From: Flavobacterium fontis
GTDB lineage: Bacteria > Bacteroidota > Bacteroidia > Flavobacteriales > Flavobacteriaceae
NCBI RefSeq assembly: GCF_900129405.1
Contig: NZ_FQVQ01000002.1
Location: forward strand, 62,001-126,000
Length of the DNA: 64,000 bases
Reading direction: 5' to 3'
The position numbers were made by a program, and so were the translations under genes. Positions 56,249 to 63,967 of this stretch are shown piece after piece; within the stretch, counting starts at the first letter, position 1, and each line of letters opens with the position of its first letter. The notes below the pieces were generated by a model that saw only the letters and a program-made list of their open reading frames with translations, made no database searches and had not been told where the DNA came from.

Positions 56249-59092
56249 ATGAGAACAGATTTATTTGCATCCCGGCACATTGGTCCACGTGAATCCGACT
56301 TGAACCTTATGTACCAAACCATCGGTGTAGCCGACATGGACCAACTGATTTACGAAACTTTACCGGATGAAATTCGATTAAAGCAACCGTTAGCGTTGGA
56401 ACCTGCACTTTCCGAACATGAGTATTTGAACCATATTACGGCTTTAGGTAAAAAAAATAAGGTATTTCAATCGTATATCGGATTGGGATACCACCCCACT
56501 GTGATTCCTGCGGTAATTCAACGTAATATTTTTGAAAATCCAGGATGGTATACGGCTTACACGCCTTACCAAGCAGAGATTGCACAAGGTCGTTTAGAGG
56601 CTATTTTGAATTTCCAAACCATGGTTATCGAACTTTCGGGAATGGAAATCGCCAATGCTTCATTGCTCGATGAAGGGACAGCAGCAGCCGAAGCTATGGC
56701 GCTCTTATTTGATGTGCGTACCCGCGATCAGAAGAAAAATAATGCGCACAAATTCTTTGTTTCCGAAGATATCCTTCCCCAAACCTTATCGGTTTTACAA
56801 ACCCGTTCAACCCCTATTGGCATTGAATTGGTCGTAGGAAATCACGAAACCGCAACACTTGATGCGGAGTATTTTGGGGCTATTTTACAATATCCTGGAA
56901 AATACGGCCAAATCAACGACTACACGGCTTTTGTGGCGCAAGCCAAAGCTTTGGACATTAAAGTTGCCGTTGCAGCCGATATCTTGTCACTTGCTGTACT
57001 AACGCCTCCCGGAGAATGGGGTGCTGATGTAGTGGTGGGAACAACCCAGCGTTTTGGTATTCCTATGGGATATGGCGGACCGCATGCTGGATTTTTTGCT
57101 ACGAAAGAAGAATACAAACGTTCGATGCCCGGACGTATCATTGGGGTAACCATTGACACGAATGGCAACCGTGCTTTGCGCATGGCTTTGCAAACGCGTG
57201 AGCAACATATTAAACGTGAAAAAGCGACCTCCAATATTTGTACCGCTCAGGTATTGTTGGCAGTTATGGCTGGGATGTATGCCGTATTCCACGGACCCAA
57301 AGGGTTACAATACATCGCGCATAAAGTTCACGCTTCTGCAGTAACCTTAACCGACGCCTTGAATCAGTTGGGTGTGTATCAAACCAACACCGCCTTCTTT
57401 GACACTATCGTGGTGAAAGCGGATGCTGCAAAAGTTCGCCCAATCGCAGAACAACACGAAATCAACTTCTATTATATTGACGGTGAAACTATTTCGATTG
57501 CCCTCAATGAAACGACATCCGTGGCGCATTTGAACCAAATCGTTCAGGTTTTTGCTACAGCACTTGGAAAATCTCCAGTGACCATTACCGAACTTAGCGC
57601 ACAAACCCAAATCCCTGCTTCCTTCGAACGTCAATCTGCGTTCTTACAGCATGAGGTGTTCAACAGCTACCACTCGGAGAGTCAGTTGATGCGCTATATT
57701 AAAAAATTAGAACGCAAAGATTTATCCCTAAACCACTCGATGATTTCCTTGGGTTCGTGTACCATGAAACTGAATGCGGCAGCTGAAATGCTTCCGTTAT
57801 CGCAATCCCAATGGAACAGCATTCACCCTTTTGCACCGCTCGACCAAGCGGAAGGGTATCAAATCATGTTGAAAAAACTGGAACATCAATTGAATGTAGT
57901 TACCGGTTTTGCGGGAACAACGTTACAACCCAATTCAGGAGCACAAGGAGAATACGCTGGATTGATGGCCATTCGCGCCTACCATTTATCGCGTGGCGAC
58001 CATCACCGTACAGTGTGTTTGATTCCGTCTTCTGCGCACGGAACGAATCCCGCTTCTGCGGCGATGGCTGGAATGGAGATCATTGTGACCAAAACCACTC
58101 CCGAAGGAAATATCGACGTAGAAGATTTGCGTGCTCGTGCCATCGAAAACAAAGACCGTTTGTCGGCTTTGATGGTGACGTATCCTTCTACACATGGAGT
58201 GTTTGAAAGTTCGATTATCGAAATTACCAATATTATTCATGAAAATGGCGGTTTGGTCTATATGGATGGCGCCAACATGAATGCCCAAGTAGGTTTAACC
58301 AATCCAGCGACCATTGGAGCGGATGTGTGCCACTTGAACTTACACAAAACCTTCTCCATTCCTCACGGCGGTGGTGGTCCTGGTGTGGGTCCTATTTGTG
58401 TGAATGAAAAATTGGTGCCGTTTTTACCTACGAATCCAATTATCCCAACGGGTGGTGATCAAGCGATTACCGCTATTTCAGCAGCACCTTTCGGATCGGC
58501 TTTGGTGTGTTTAATCTCGTATGGCTACATCATGATGATGGGATCGGAAGGATTGACCAATGCCACAAAATATGCCATTTTGAATGCTAATTATATGAAG
58601 GCCCGTTTGGAAAGCCACTACCCTGTTTTGTATTCAGGCGAATGTGGACGTGCCGCTCACGAGATGATTTTGGATTGTCGTGAGTTCAAACAAAAAGGCA
58701 TTGAAGTTACCGATATCGCCAAACGTTTGATGGATTATGGTTTCCATGCCCCTACGGTTTCTTTCCCTGTTGCAGGAACCTTAATGGTGGAACCAACAGA
58801 ATCAGAAGATTTAGCTGAATTGGATCGTTTTTGTGATGCCATGATTGCCATTCGTAAAGAAATTGAAGCCGCTTCTGCTGAGGAACCGAACAATGTTTTG
58901 AAAAATGCTCCACACACTTTAGCTATGCTAACGGCTAACGATTGGAACTTCCCGTATACGCGAGAAGCAGCAGCATTCCCCTTAGAGTATTTGCATGACA
59001 ACAAATTCTGGCCTAGCGTTCGCCGTGTAGATGATGCGTATGGCGACCGTAATTTGGTTTGTTCATGTGCACCGATTGAGGCGTATATGTAG
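56249..59092 (+). CDS. gcvP: glycine dehydrogenase (decarboxylating), P-protein of glycine cleavage
   Basis: PLP enzyme releasing CO2 from glycine and passing the aminomethyl group to lipoyl-H-protein. 947 residues from ATG 56249 (MRTDLFASRHIGPRESD); a frame 24 codons longer has no support. Fused alpha-beta type: N-terminal half with GYHPTVIPAVIQRNIFENP, C-terminal half with the PLP lysine in HLNLHKTFSIPHGGGGPGVG. gcvT and gcvH are not in the window. Confidence 0.97.
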   Translation: MRTDLFASRHIGPRESDLNLMYQTIGVADMDQLIYETLPDEIRLKQPLALEPALSEHEYLNHITALGKKNKVFQSYIGLGYHPTVIPAVIQRNIFENPGWYTAYTPYQAEIAQGRLEAILNFQTMVIELSGMEIANASLLDEGTAAAEAMALLFDVRTRDQKKNNAHKFFVSEDILPQTLSVLQTRSTPIGIELVVGNHETATLDAEYFGAILQYPGKYGQINDYTAFVAQAKALDIKVAVAADILSLAVLTPPGEWGADVVVGTTQRFGIPMGYGGPHAGFFATKEEYKRSMPGRIIGVTIDTNGNRALRMALQTREQHIKREKATSNICTAQVLLAVMAGMYAVFHGPKGLQYIAHKVHASAVTLTDALNQLGVYQTNTAFFDTIVVKADAAKVRPIAEQHEINFYYIDGETISIALNETTSVAHLNQIVQVFATALGKSPVTITELSAQTQIPASFERQSAFLQHEVFNSYHSESQLMRYIKKLERKDLSLNHSMISLGSCTMKLNAAAEMLPLSQSQWNSIHPFAPLDQAEGYQIMLKKLEHQLNVVTGFAGTTLQPNSGAQGEYAGLMAIRAYHLSRGDHHRTVCLIPSSAHGTNPASAAMAGMEIIVTKTTPEGNIDVEDLRARAIENKDRLSALMVTYPSTHGVFESSIIEITNIIHENGGLVYMDGANMNAQVGLTNPATIGADVCHLNLHKTFSIPHGGGGPGVGPICVNEKLVPFLPTNPIIPTGGDQAITAISAAPFGSALVCLISYGYIMMMGSEGLTNATKYAILNANYMKARLESHYPVLYSGECGRAAHEMILDCREFKQKGIEVTDIAKRLMDYGFHAPTVSFPVAGTLMVEPTESEDLAELDRFCDAMIAIRKEIEAASAEEPNNVLKNAPHTLAMLTANDWNFPYTREAAAFPLEYLHDNKFWPSVRRVDDAYGDRNLVCSCAPIEAYM

Positions 59093-59098
59093 GTGGAG

Positions 59099-59175
59099 TG
59101 ACTAGTGACTAGTAATTAGTGACTAGTGACTAGTGACTAGTGACTAGTGATTAGTGACTAGTGATTAGTGATTAG
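59099..59175. repeat. heptanucleotide repeat array (11 x 7 bp) after gcvP
   Basis: Eleven uninterrupted heptamers, consensus TGACTAG with TGATTAG and TAATTAG variants, exactly 77 bases, starting 7 bases after the gcvP stop. Confidence 0.92.
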
Positions 59176-59194
59176 TTTTAAAACTTTATAAAAT

Positions 59195-59226
59195 AAAAAA
59201 ACCGCTTTTAACGAGCGGTTTTTTTA
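59195..59226. terminator. bidirectional terminator between gcvP and the gene at 59224
   Basis: AAAAAACCGCT, short loop, AGCGGTTTTTTT. Perfect stem with A/T tracts both sides; the right end touches the stop of the minus-strand gene. Confidence 0.9.
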
Positions 59227-59613
59227 TGGGTTTATTCTCGATTGTAAGGCATCAAAATAAGCTTTCATTTCCAGTTGGGCCGTTTTGTCGATTTCATTCG
59301 TATCAATTACTAGGGTGGTATGCTTTGCTTTGATGGTATAATCCCCTGCAAAATATTTTAGCGATAGAATTTCATTTACAGGAATGATCTTTTTATGAAA
59401 AAAACCGAAGTATTCGATAGACTCAGACTGGAGTTTGACCAAAATCTTGTTTTTGGAATAAAAATACTGCCCAACATAAAGCACTCCTATACCTGATAAG
59501 CCCGCAAGGTAGGAACTCCCATCTGTAAAAAATGAAGTAAAACCGAGAGCGATATACCCTATTCCGAGGTATAACGAACGCTTTAAATAACGTTGATTGA
59601 GAAGAATATTCAT
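59224..59613 (-). CDS. small membrane protein of unknown function, PH-like C-terminus
   Basis: 129 residues. Two hydrophobic segments (YLGIGYIALGFTSFFT, AGLSGIGVLYVGQYFY), then a beta-rich soluble part (LVKLQSESIEYFGFFHKKII, LKYFAGDYTIKAKHTTLVID) resembling bacterial PH-like domains. Unknown role. Ten bases from the next gene, probably cotranscribed. Confidence 0.72.
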   Translation of the reverse strand: MNILLNQRYLKRSLYLGIGYIALGFTSFFTDGSSYLAGLSGIGVLYVGQYFYSKNKILVKLQSESIEYFGFFHKKIIPVNEILSLKYFAGDYTIKAKHTTLVIDTNEIDKTAQLEMKAYFDALQSRINP

Positions 59614-59623
59614 TGTTTTTACC

Positions 59624-60013
59624 TTATTTTATACGTACCAACACTCCCTTTCGTTTCACCAAATTTTTATAATCCCATTGAATCATTTGTGCCTTTTGCA
59701 ACCAACGCTCGAGTGCAAGGGCATCGATTTGCGAAACATCTGTATAAAAAATAGAAGCATCCTTACATTTTTCTCCTTGAACATTTAAATCGGGTTCGTC
59801 AAAATCTTGCCCACTCCAAAACATTAACCGAATATCGCGTTTCTGTTTACTGTACCCCACAATCGGATTCCCTTCCATAAACCAAACGGGATGCGCGTGC
59901 CATAGATTGGATTCAGCTTTTGGCAAACCATCGTGAATAATCTTTGCTAATAACGTACAAATAGACTGTTCCTGAAGATTTAACTGAAGAGTATAGCAAT
60001 CTATTGACTGCAT
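59624..60013 (-). CDS. DUF1801-like (YdhG-type) small protein
   Basis: 129 residues. NLWHAHPVWFMEGNPIVGYS and RDIRLMFWSGQDFDEPDLN match the fold of DUF1801/YdhG proteins. Function of the family is unknown. Located upstream of the PH-like protein in the same operon. Confidence 0.72.
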   Translation of the reverse strand: MQSIDCYTLQLNLQEQSICTLLAKIIHDGLPKAESNLWHAHPVWFMEGNPIVGYSKQKRDIRLMFWSGQDFDEPDLNVQGEKCKDASIFYTDVSQIDALALERWLQKAQMIQWDYKNLVKRKGVLVRIK

Positions 60014-60158
60014 AATTTAAATTTCTTAACTGCTTTTAAGTACTAATTTTCACAATTTATAATGACTAAAATTAAGTAATTTCTTCCATTTAATTGGAGT
60101 ACTGCTATTCATTTACGCTATAAATAAGTGTATTCGCTTTATTAATCAAAAAGCAACA

Positions 60159-60269
60159 ATGAAAAGTAAAATTGTAGCATGCGCCTTACTTTGTTATTCC
60201 ATGGTATCGGCTCAATGGACTCCGAAAGTTAAATTATCTGAAGAAATATCAAAAACACTAATTTTCTAA
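60159..60269 (+). pseudogene. truncated exported-protein gene, 36 codons
   Basis: Starts with a good signal peptide (MKSKIVACALLCYSMVSAQ) and stops after 17 further residues (WTPKVKLSEEISKTLIF). The frame runs directly into the edge of an IS256-like fragment on the opposite strand; the last 12 bases overlap it. Most likely the 5' end of a secreted-protein gene whose remainder was lost. It could also be a genuine small exported peptide. Confidence 0.5.
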
Positions 60270-60419
60270 AAACGAAGCGAGCTTTAAATGGGCAACTAAC
60301 TCACCATTAAGGATAGCTTCCAATCCACGTTTTTGGAGTTTTGCAAGAAAACCATTAAGGTCTTCTCCTATTTTGAATTGCTTCAAAAATTCATCGGTTA
60401 ATAAATCTTCTTTTTTCAT
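60258..60419 (-). pseudogene. IS256-family transposase, N-terminal fragment
   Basis: 53 codons. Residues 1-45 (KKEDLLTDEFLKQFKIGEDL, LAKLQKRGLEAILNGELVAH) match the conserved N-terminus of IS256-type transposases. After this the frame continues into unrelated sequence (KLASFLEN, stop). The catalytic DDE domain is missing, so it cannot be active. Confidence 0.75.
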
Positions 60420-60497
60420 AAGTCAGTGTAATGTGTTAAAATAATGGGGTTTAAAACCCCATTATTTTTAAACTTACACAGTTGGTGAGATACTACC
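60285..60497 (-). mobile_element. remnant of an IS256-like insertion sequence
   Basis: Contains the transposase start, a perfect 15-bp palindromic hairpin (60438-60468, AATAATGGGGTTT arms) and, at the outer edge (60472-60497), GGTAGTATCTCACCAACTGT continuing GTAA on the minus strand. This resembles an IS256-type terminal inverted repeat, whose inner part usually carries TGTGTAA. The right end and most of the transposase are deleted. The hairpin probably blocked transcription into the element. Confidence 0.65.
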
Positions 60498-60575
60498 TTT
60501 TCATTCCCTATTATTTTAAAAACATCACTTTAACGAGTAATTAATATAGGTCAAGGGGCTTACCTCCAAGGAATG

Positions 60576-61094
60576 TTACTTCTTCTTATTCTTTCCTTTT
60601 TTCATTGGCTTTTCTTTTGCTAAAGATTGCTTTGTCTTTATACGTTGTTTTAATCGCTCTATTTCACTTTCATTATTAGTAACAGAGGCAAGTGTAAGTT
60701 TTTTAATACCTTCCATAGCTGCTTTCCAATCACCTCTCACTTCCATCAAGTGAACATAACGCAACAAAATAGTATACCGATTTATCCCTTTTAAAGTGAG
60801 TGCAAATGAAATTAAACGTTCTGCCTCATCCCATTCATTATATAAAATTAATGCATCAATAAAATAGGGATACACAGCCACAGCACCTACATCTGAAGCT
60901 AATGCTTCTTGAAAATAGCTAATTGCTTGTTCATAATTCTCTAATTGTTCACTATAAACGCGTCCATACAAACAAAGGGCTGTAACATTGGTTTTGTCAT
61001 AGGCCAAAGCATAATCCAATGACTCAATGGTTTCCATCAAGGAATAAGGATAATTATCTAAGGCTTGAAATGTATAATGATCTACCGTTTTCAT
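60576..61094 (-). CDS. cytoplasmic TPR protein in the rtcB2-prfH operon
   Basis: 172 residues, no signal peptide. Three to four TPR-like helical hairpins (NVTALCLYGRVYSEQLENYE, AISYFQEALASDVGAVAVYP, EWDEAERLISFALTLKGINR) and a strongly basic C-terminal tail rich in lysine (KEKPMKKGKNKKK), suitable for RNA or ribosome contact. Starts 4 bases after the prfH stop, so cotranscribed. No known function; a possible accessory factor of the rRNA repair pair. Confidence 0.8.
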   Translation of the reverse strand: MKTVDHYTFQALDNYPYSLMETIESLDYALAYDKTNVTALCLYGRVYSEQLENYEQAISYFQEALASDVGAVAVYPYFIDALILYNEWDEAERLISFALTLKGINRYTILLRYVHLMEVRGDWKAAMEGIKKLTLASVTNNESEIERLKQRIKTKQSLAKEKPMKKGKNKKK

Positions 61095-61098
61095 TCTT

Positions 61099-61800
61099 TT
61101 ACGTTTTTAATTTTTTGCTCAACACGCACTTTAAACCGTTGTGTTGGCTTTTAAATTCTGATTTTTTTCGTTCCGGTTTAAAATCACTCCCCGTAAATGT
61201 GCGCACCGGATTCCCACGTACTACTCGGGTTTGGTTGAGCCATTGATCGTTTAGTTGGTTACAAAGTTGCGCTGCTTGATGACTGCTTATTTTTGCTTTT
61301 AATCGCTCCGTTGCCACTTTCTTATTTTGATGTTGCGAACGAAAATCCATGGCAACTACACTGAGACCTGTTGGCAAATGAGTGGCTCGAATAGCCGAAC
61401 TTACTTTGTTCACATGTTGTCCTCCAGCACCTGAACTTCGAATGGCTTGATAGTGAATATCACCATCAAAGACACTTTGGTTTTGTAATGGGTGCATTGT
61501 AAAAACACCAACAAACCAGTTCTTCCTTTTGTGCATTTTGCGAAAAGTACTTTGACCTATCCATTGAATAGTCCCTTCCCATGATGCTACAAACTCTACA
61601 ACTAAAGAACCTTTTAGTAGAATAGATGCGGTACGAACTGTTCCATTTAAAGTTCCCGAAACATGTTGTACTACTTCTGCATCTATCCCTTGTTCCTGCG
61701 CCTCTTTTAAAAGCTGCTTAACAACTTGGGCGGCTACCCAAGTACATTCTTCTGGTCCACGTCCAGCGGTTATTTGAACTATTCGCTCCATATTATCCAT
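61099..61800 (-). CDS. prfH: peptide chain release factor H (PrfH)
   Basis: 233 residues, much shorter than RF1/RF2 (about 360). It carries the catalytic RSSGAGGQHVNKVSSAIRAT (GGQ) but no domain 1 and a reduced codon-recognition domain. In published work on E. coli, PrfH recognises ribosomes cleaved in the 16S decoding centre, releases the peptide, and its partner RtcB2 re-ligates the rRNA. Start overlaps the rtcB2 stop by 8 bases, indicating translational coupling. Confidence 0.92.
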   Translation of the reverse strand: MDNMERIVQITAGRGPEECTWVAAQVVKQLLKEAQEQGIDAEVVQHVSGTLNGTVRTASILLKGSLVVEFVASWEGTIQWIGQSTFRKMHKRKNWFVGVFTMHPLQNQSVFDGDIHYQAIRSSGAGGQHVNKVSSAIRATHLPTGLSVVAMDFRSQHQNKKVATERLKAKISSHQAAQLCNQLNDQWLNQTRVVRGNPVRTFTGSDFKPERKKSEFKSQHNGLKCVLSKKLKT

Positions 61801-63184
61801 CCATTCGGACTATTTTAGGTTGAAACATTCCTCGAACATCCACCAAATCGGATTGCAGTGCCATGACCTTATGAATGTCTTTATAAGCCATTGGTGCTTC
61901 ATCAATTCCACCGCCAATTAATCGCACCTCTTTTTGTTTTATAGCTTTTAAAAATTCATGTCTCGTGAGTGTAGCTTTACATTTTGACCGCGAAAGTACG
62001 CGCCCTGCTCCATGTGAAGCAGACTGTAATGCTCCAGCATTTCCTTTGCCTTGAACTAAAAATCCAGGGGCAGTCATAGAGCCCGGAATAATTCCCCATT
62101 GATTACGCGCTGCGGGGGTTGCTCCTTTTCGGTGAACAATAACCTCACGTTCTTCATACCTTTCTTTCCAAGCTAGATTATGATGATTGGAAATCGTAAA
62201 AATTGCTTTCTCACCTAAAGCTTTTGAAATTCTGTAATGAATATCTTCATGACAAGCTGTTGCATATTCTGCAGCTACTTGCATTGCCCTCCAATAATCT
62301 TGACCCTCAGAATGACTTAAATCTAACCAAGCTAAATGTTGAACTTGTTTCGGCAACTTACATAAAGACTGAGCTATTGCAGTATAATGTTGGGCCACAT
62401 GGGCTCCCAAGGAACGCGAACCACTGTGTGACAATAAAGCAAAATAATCCCCTGGTGGAATCCCATTTTCAGAAATTCCTTCAGGTAAACGCATCGAACC
62501 CAACTCAACAAAATGATTCCCCCCTCCAGAAGTCCCCAATTGTAAATAGGCTTTGCTTTTTAATTTTTTCAAAATTGGAATTTCACTAAAAGCAACATGA
62601 TTAAAAATTACATGATCTCCTTTACTTACATGGACTTCTTTCATCCCAAAACAAGTATGTTTACGCAACAAGGCGACCATTTGATCTTCTCTTCCCTTTG
62701 CAAAATCTCCTGGCAAATTGAATAGAGTTAAATGCATACTGCACCCAATATCTACGCCAACTCCATAAGGAATCACTGCATTATGAGTAGCTAATACTCC
62801 ACCTATTGGCAATCCATAACCTGCATGTGCATCAGGCATTAAAGCACCAGAAACCGCAATGGGCAAACGCAAAGCATCATACAACTGATTTTTTGCTAAA
62901 GCATCAATTTCATTGGCTCCAAAAATCGAAAAAGGAGCTGGAGCATTCAACAAACTATACGTTCGCTGCGCTAATGAATTTTCAAAATTTTGAACTAAAA
63001 AATGCCAAGTTGGATCATTTTTAAATCGATCCGGTTGTTGCAATACACTTTTAGCTTCTGCCAGTAGTATTTCTTTTTTTTCGTGGCGACGGTTACGCCC
63101 GACATAACCTAAAACTTTTTGTATTGCAGTATCGTTGGGAAACCCTAATTTTATAAGGTCTCTCCCGTTTAATTTATTTCCCAT
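61793..63184 (-). CDS. rtcB: RNA ligase RtcB, RtcB2 (PrfH-linked) type
   Basis: Joins 2',3'-cyclic phosphate and 5'-OH RNA ends using GTP and Mn2+. 463 residues. Metal and guanylation motifs: GVGVDIGCSMHLTLF, LGTSGGGNHFVELG, LSHSGSRSLGAHVAQHYT, NHHNLAWKERY, SASHGAGRVLSRSK (guanylated histidine), and DIHKVM near the end. Linkage to prfH assigns it to the rRNA-repair subgroup. No TAnnTTTG box is seen in the 87 bases between its start and the terminator upstream. Confidence 0.94.
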   Translation of the reverse strand: MGNKLNGRDLIKLGFPNDTAIQKVLGYVGRNRRHEKKEILLAEAKSVLQQPDRFKNDPTWHFLVQNFENSLAQRTYSLLNAPAPFSIFGANEIDALAKNQLYDALRLPIAVSGALMPDAHAGYGLPIGGVLATHNAVIPYGVGVDIGCSMHLTLFNLPGDFAKGREDQMVALLRKHTCFGMKEVHVSKGDHVIFNHVAFSEIPILKKLKSKAYLQLGTSGGGNHFVELGSMRLPEGISENGIPPGDYFALLSHSGSRSLGAHVAQHYTAIAQSLCKLPKQVQHLAWLDLSHSEGQDYWRAMQVAAEYATACHEDIHYRISKALGEKAIFTISNHHNLAWKERYEEREVIVHRKGATPAARNQWGIIPGSMTAPGFLVQGKGNAGALQSASHGAGRVLSRSKCKATLTRHEFLKAIKQKEVRLIGGGIDEAPMAYKDIHKVMALQSDLVDVRGMFQPKIVRMDG

Positions 63185-63271
63185 AAAAAATGTAACTTAA
63201 TTGTGGACTTGATGTCCTAAAAATAATTTTCCCTTTAAGGGTTCGGGAAAGCAGTCTGTCAAAAAAAATCA
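63185..63271. other. rtcB2 leader region without own promoter consensus
   Basis: Contains the short palindrome CCCTTTAAGGG (about 63228-63242) and AGTCTGT (63253-63259), which can pair with ACAGACT (63307-63313) on the other side of the terminator. No gene. Confidence 0.45.
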
Positions 63272-63299
63272 ACAAAAAAGCCCGATTAACTTCGGGCTT
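63272..63299 (-). terminator. intrinsic terminator upstream of rtcB2
   Basis: Minus strand AAGCCCGA, 6-base loop, TCGGGCTT followed by a T tract. It lies 28 bases past the stop of the 27-codon ORF and 88 bases before rtcB2. It ends the small transcription unit, or acts as an attenuator for rtcB2. Confidence 0.88.
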
Positions 63300-63327
63300 C
63301 GGTATAACAGACTTTCTTGAGAAGTTA

Positions 63328-63411
63328 CTAGGATACTACGAAACCACGAAGCGACATTACAACCACTTCTTGTGGTGTAAAGTTCAAAGTGTCTAAGCTG
63401 TACTTTAACAT
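63328..63411 (-). CDS. small ORF of 27 codons between a promoter and a terminator
   Basis: Encodes MLKYSLDTLNFTPQEVVVMS then LRGFVVS. Codon choice is that of highly expressed genes (TAC, GAC, AAC, CGT, GGT, TTC). The start is preceded by an A-rich leader (AACACGAAGAA). In the DNA, CACGAAG (63345-63351) and CTTCGTG (63414-63420) form a stem enclosing two smaller hairpins, so the transcript is also well structured. No known family recognised. Either a small protein, a leader peptide for the rtcB2 operon, or a small RNA. Confidence 0.6.
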   Translation of the reverse strand: MLKYSLDTLNFTPQEVVVMSLRGFVVS

Positions 63412-63441
63412 TTCTTCGTGTTTTTAAATGGTTTAACGCTG

Positions 63442-63474
63442 CAAAGATTTGAACATTTTTTTTAAAACTCCAAA
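63442..63474 (-). promoter_or_regulatory. promoter of the 27-codon ORF unit
   Basis: Minus strand TTTG (63474-63471), 21-base spacer, AATCTTTG (63449-63442), one base off the TAnnTTTG consensus. Start codon 31 bases downstream. Confidence 0.65.
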
Positions 63475-63591
63475 TTTTAATTCGATTTTTTTTTTCTAAG
63501 TATTTCGTTTTTAAACCGCTATACTACGTATAGGTTTTTTTTAAATTAAAAAAATATAAGAAAATAATTCGCACTATTCTATTTTATCGTA

Positions 63592-63603
63592 ATATTGCAA
63601 TAT
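63592..63603. promoter_or_regulatory. palindrome ATATTGCAATAT, candidate ArsR operator
   Basis: A perfect 12-base palindrome 19 bases before the arsR-type start codon, within the likely promoter. ArsR repressors commonly bind AT-rich palindromes at their own promoter. Confidence 0.5.
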
Positions 63604-63621
63604 AATTATAAATTAAGAACA

Positions 63622-63951
63622 ATGGGGGTTACTAAAACTGAACATTTCACCGAGGCACAAAATGCTACTGCCCTTCAACTAAAAGCTTTAGCACATCCGG
63701 CACGCGTTGCCATTATGGAGTATTTATGCGAAGTTAATTCTTGTATTTGTGGCGACATTGTCAACGAATTACCCTTATCTCAACCGACGATTTCTCAACA
63801 TTTGAAAGAATTGAAAAACGCTGGACTCATCAAAGGAACGGTTGAAGGAACCGCCATTTGCTATTGTATTGATGAAAATGGGATCGCACAATTACAATCC
63901 TACTTCAATCAATTTGCCACACGTCTACACGACAAAAAACAATGTTGTTAA
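63622..63951 (+). CDS. ArsR/SmtB-family transcriptional regulator
   Basis: 109 residues from ATG 63622 (MGVTKTEHFTEAQNATA). Winged helix-turn-helix: LKALAHPARVAIMEYLCEVN, then CICGDIVNELPLSQPTISQH (recognition helix) and LKNAGLIKGTVEGTAICYCI. A CxC pair in SCICGD sits where ArsR metal-site cysteines lie, and there is a CC at the C-terminus, so arsenite or a soft metal is a plausible inducer. Followed 16 bases later by another gene in the same direction, as in ars operons. Confidence 0.9.
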   Translation: MGVTKTEHFTEAQNATALQLKALAHPARVAIMEYLCEVNSCICGDIVNELPLSQPTISQHLKELKNAGLIKGTVEGTAICYCIDENGIAQLQSYFNQFATRLHDKKQCC

Positions 63952-63967
63952 CTAAAAACACCTACTT

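Noticed and set aside
57811..58206. 131-codon plus-strand frame inside gcvP
   Set aside because: Out-of-frame shadow of gcvP; composition (many Arg, Cys, His) is not that of a protein.
47573..59175. CRISPR arrays at the tandem repeat sites
   Set aside because: Units are 7, 14 or 21 bases with no spacers, and there are no cas genes.
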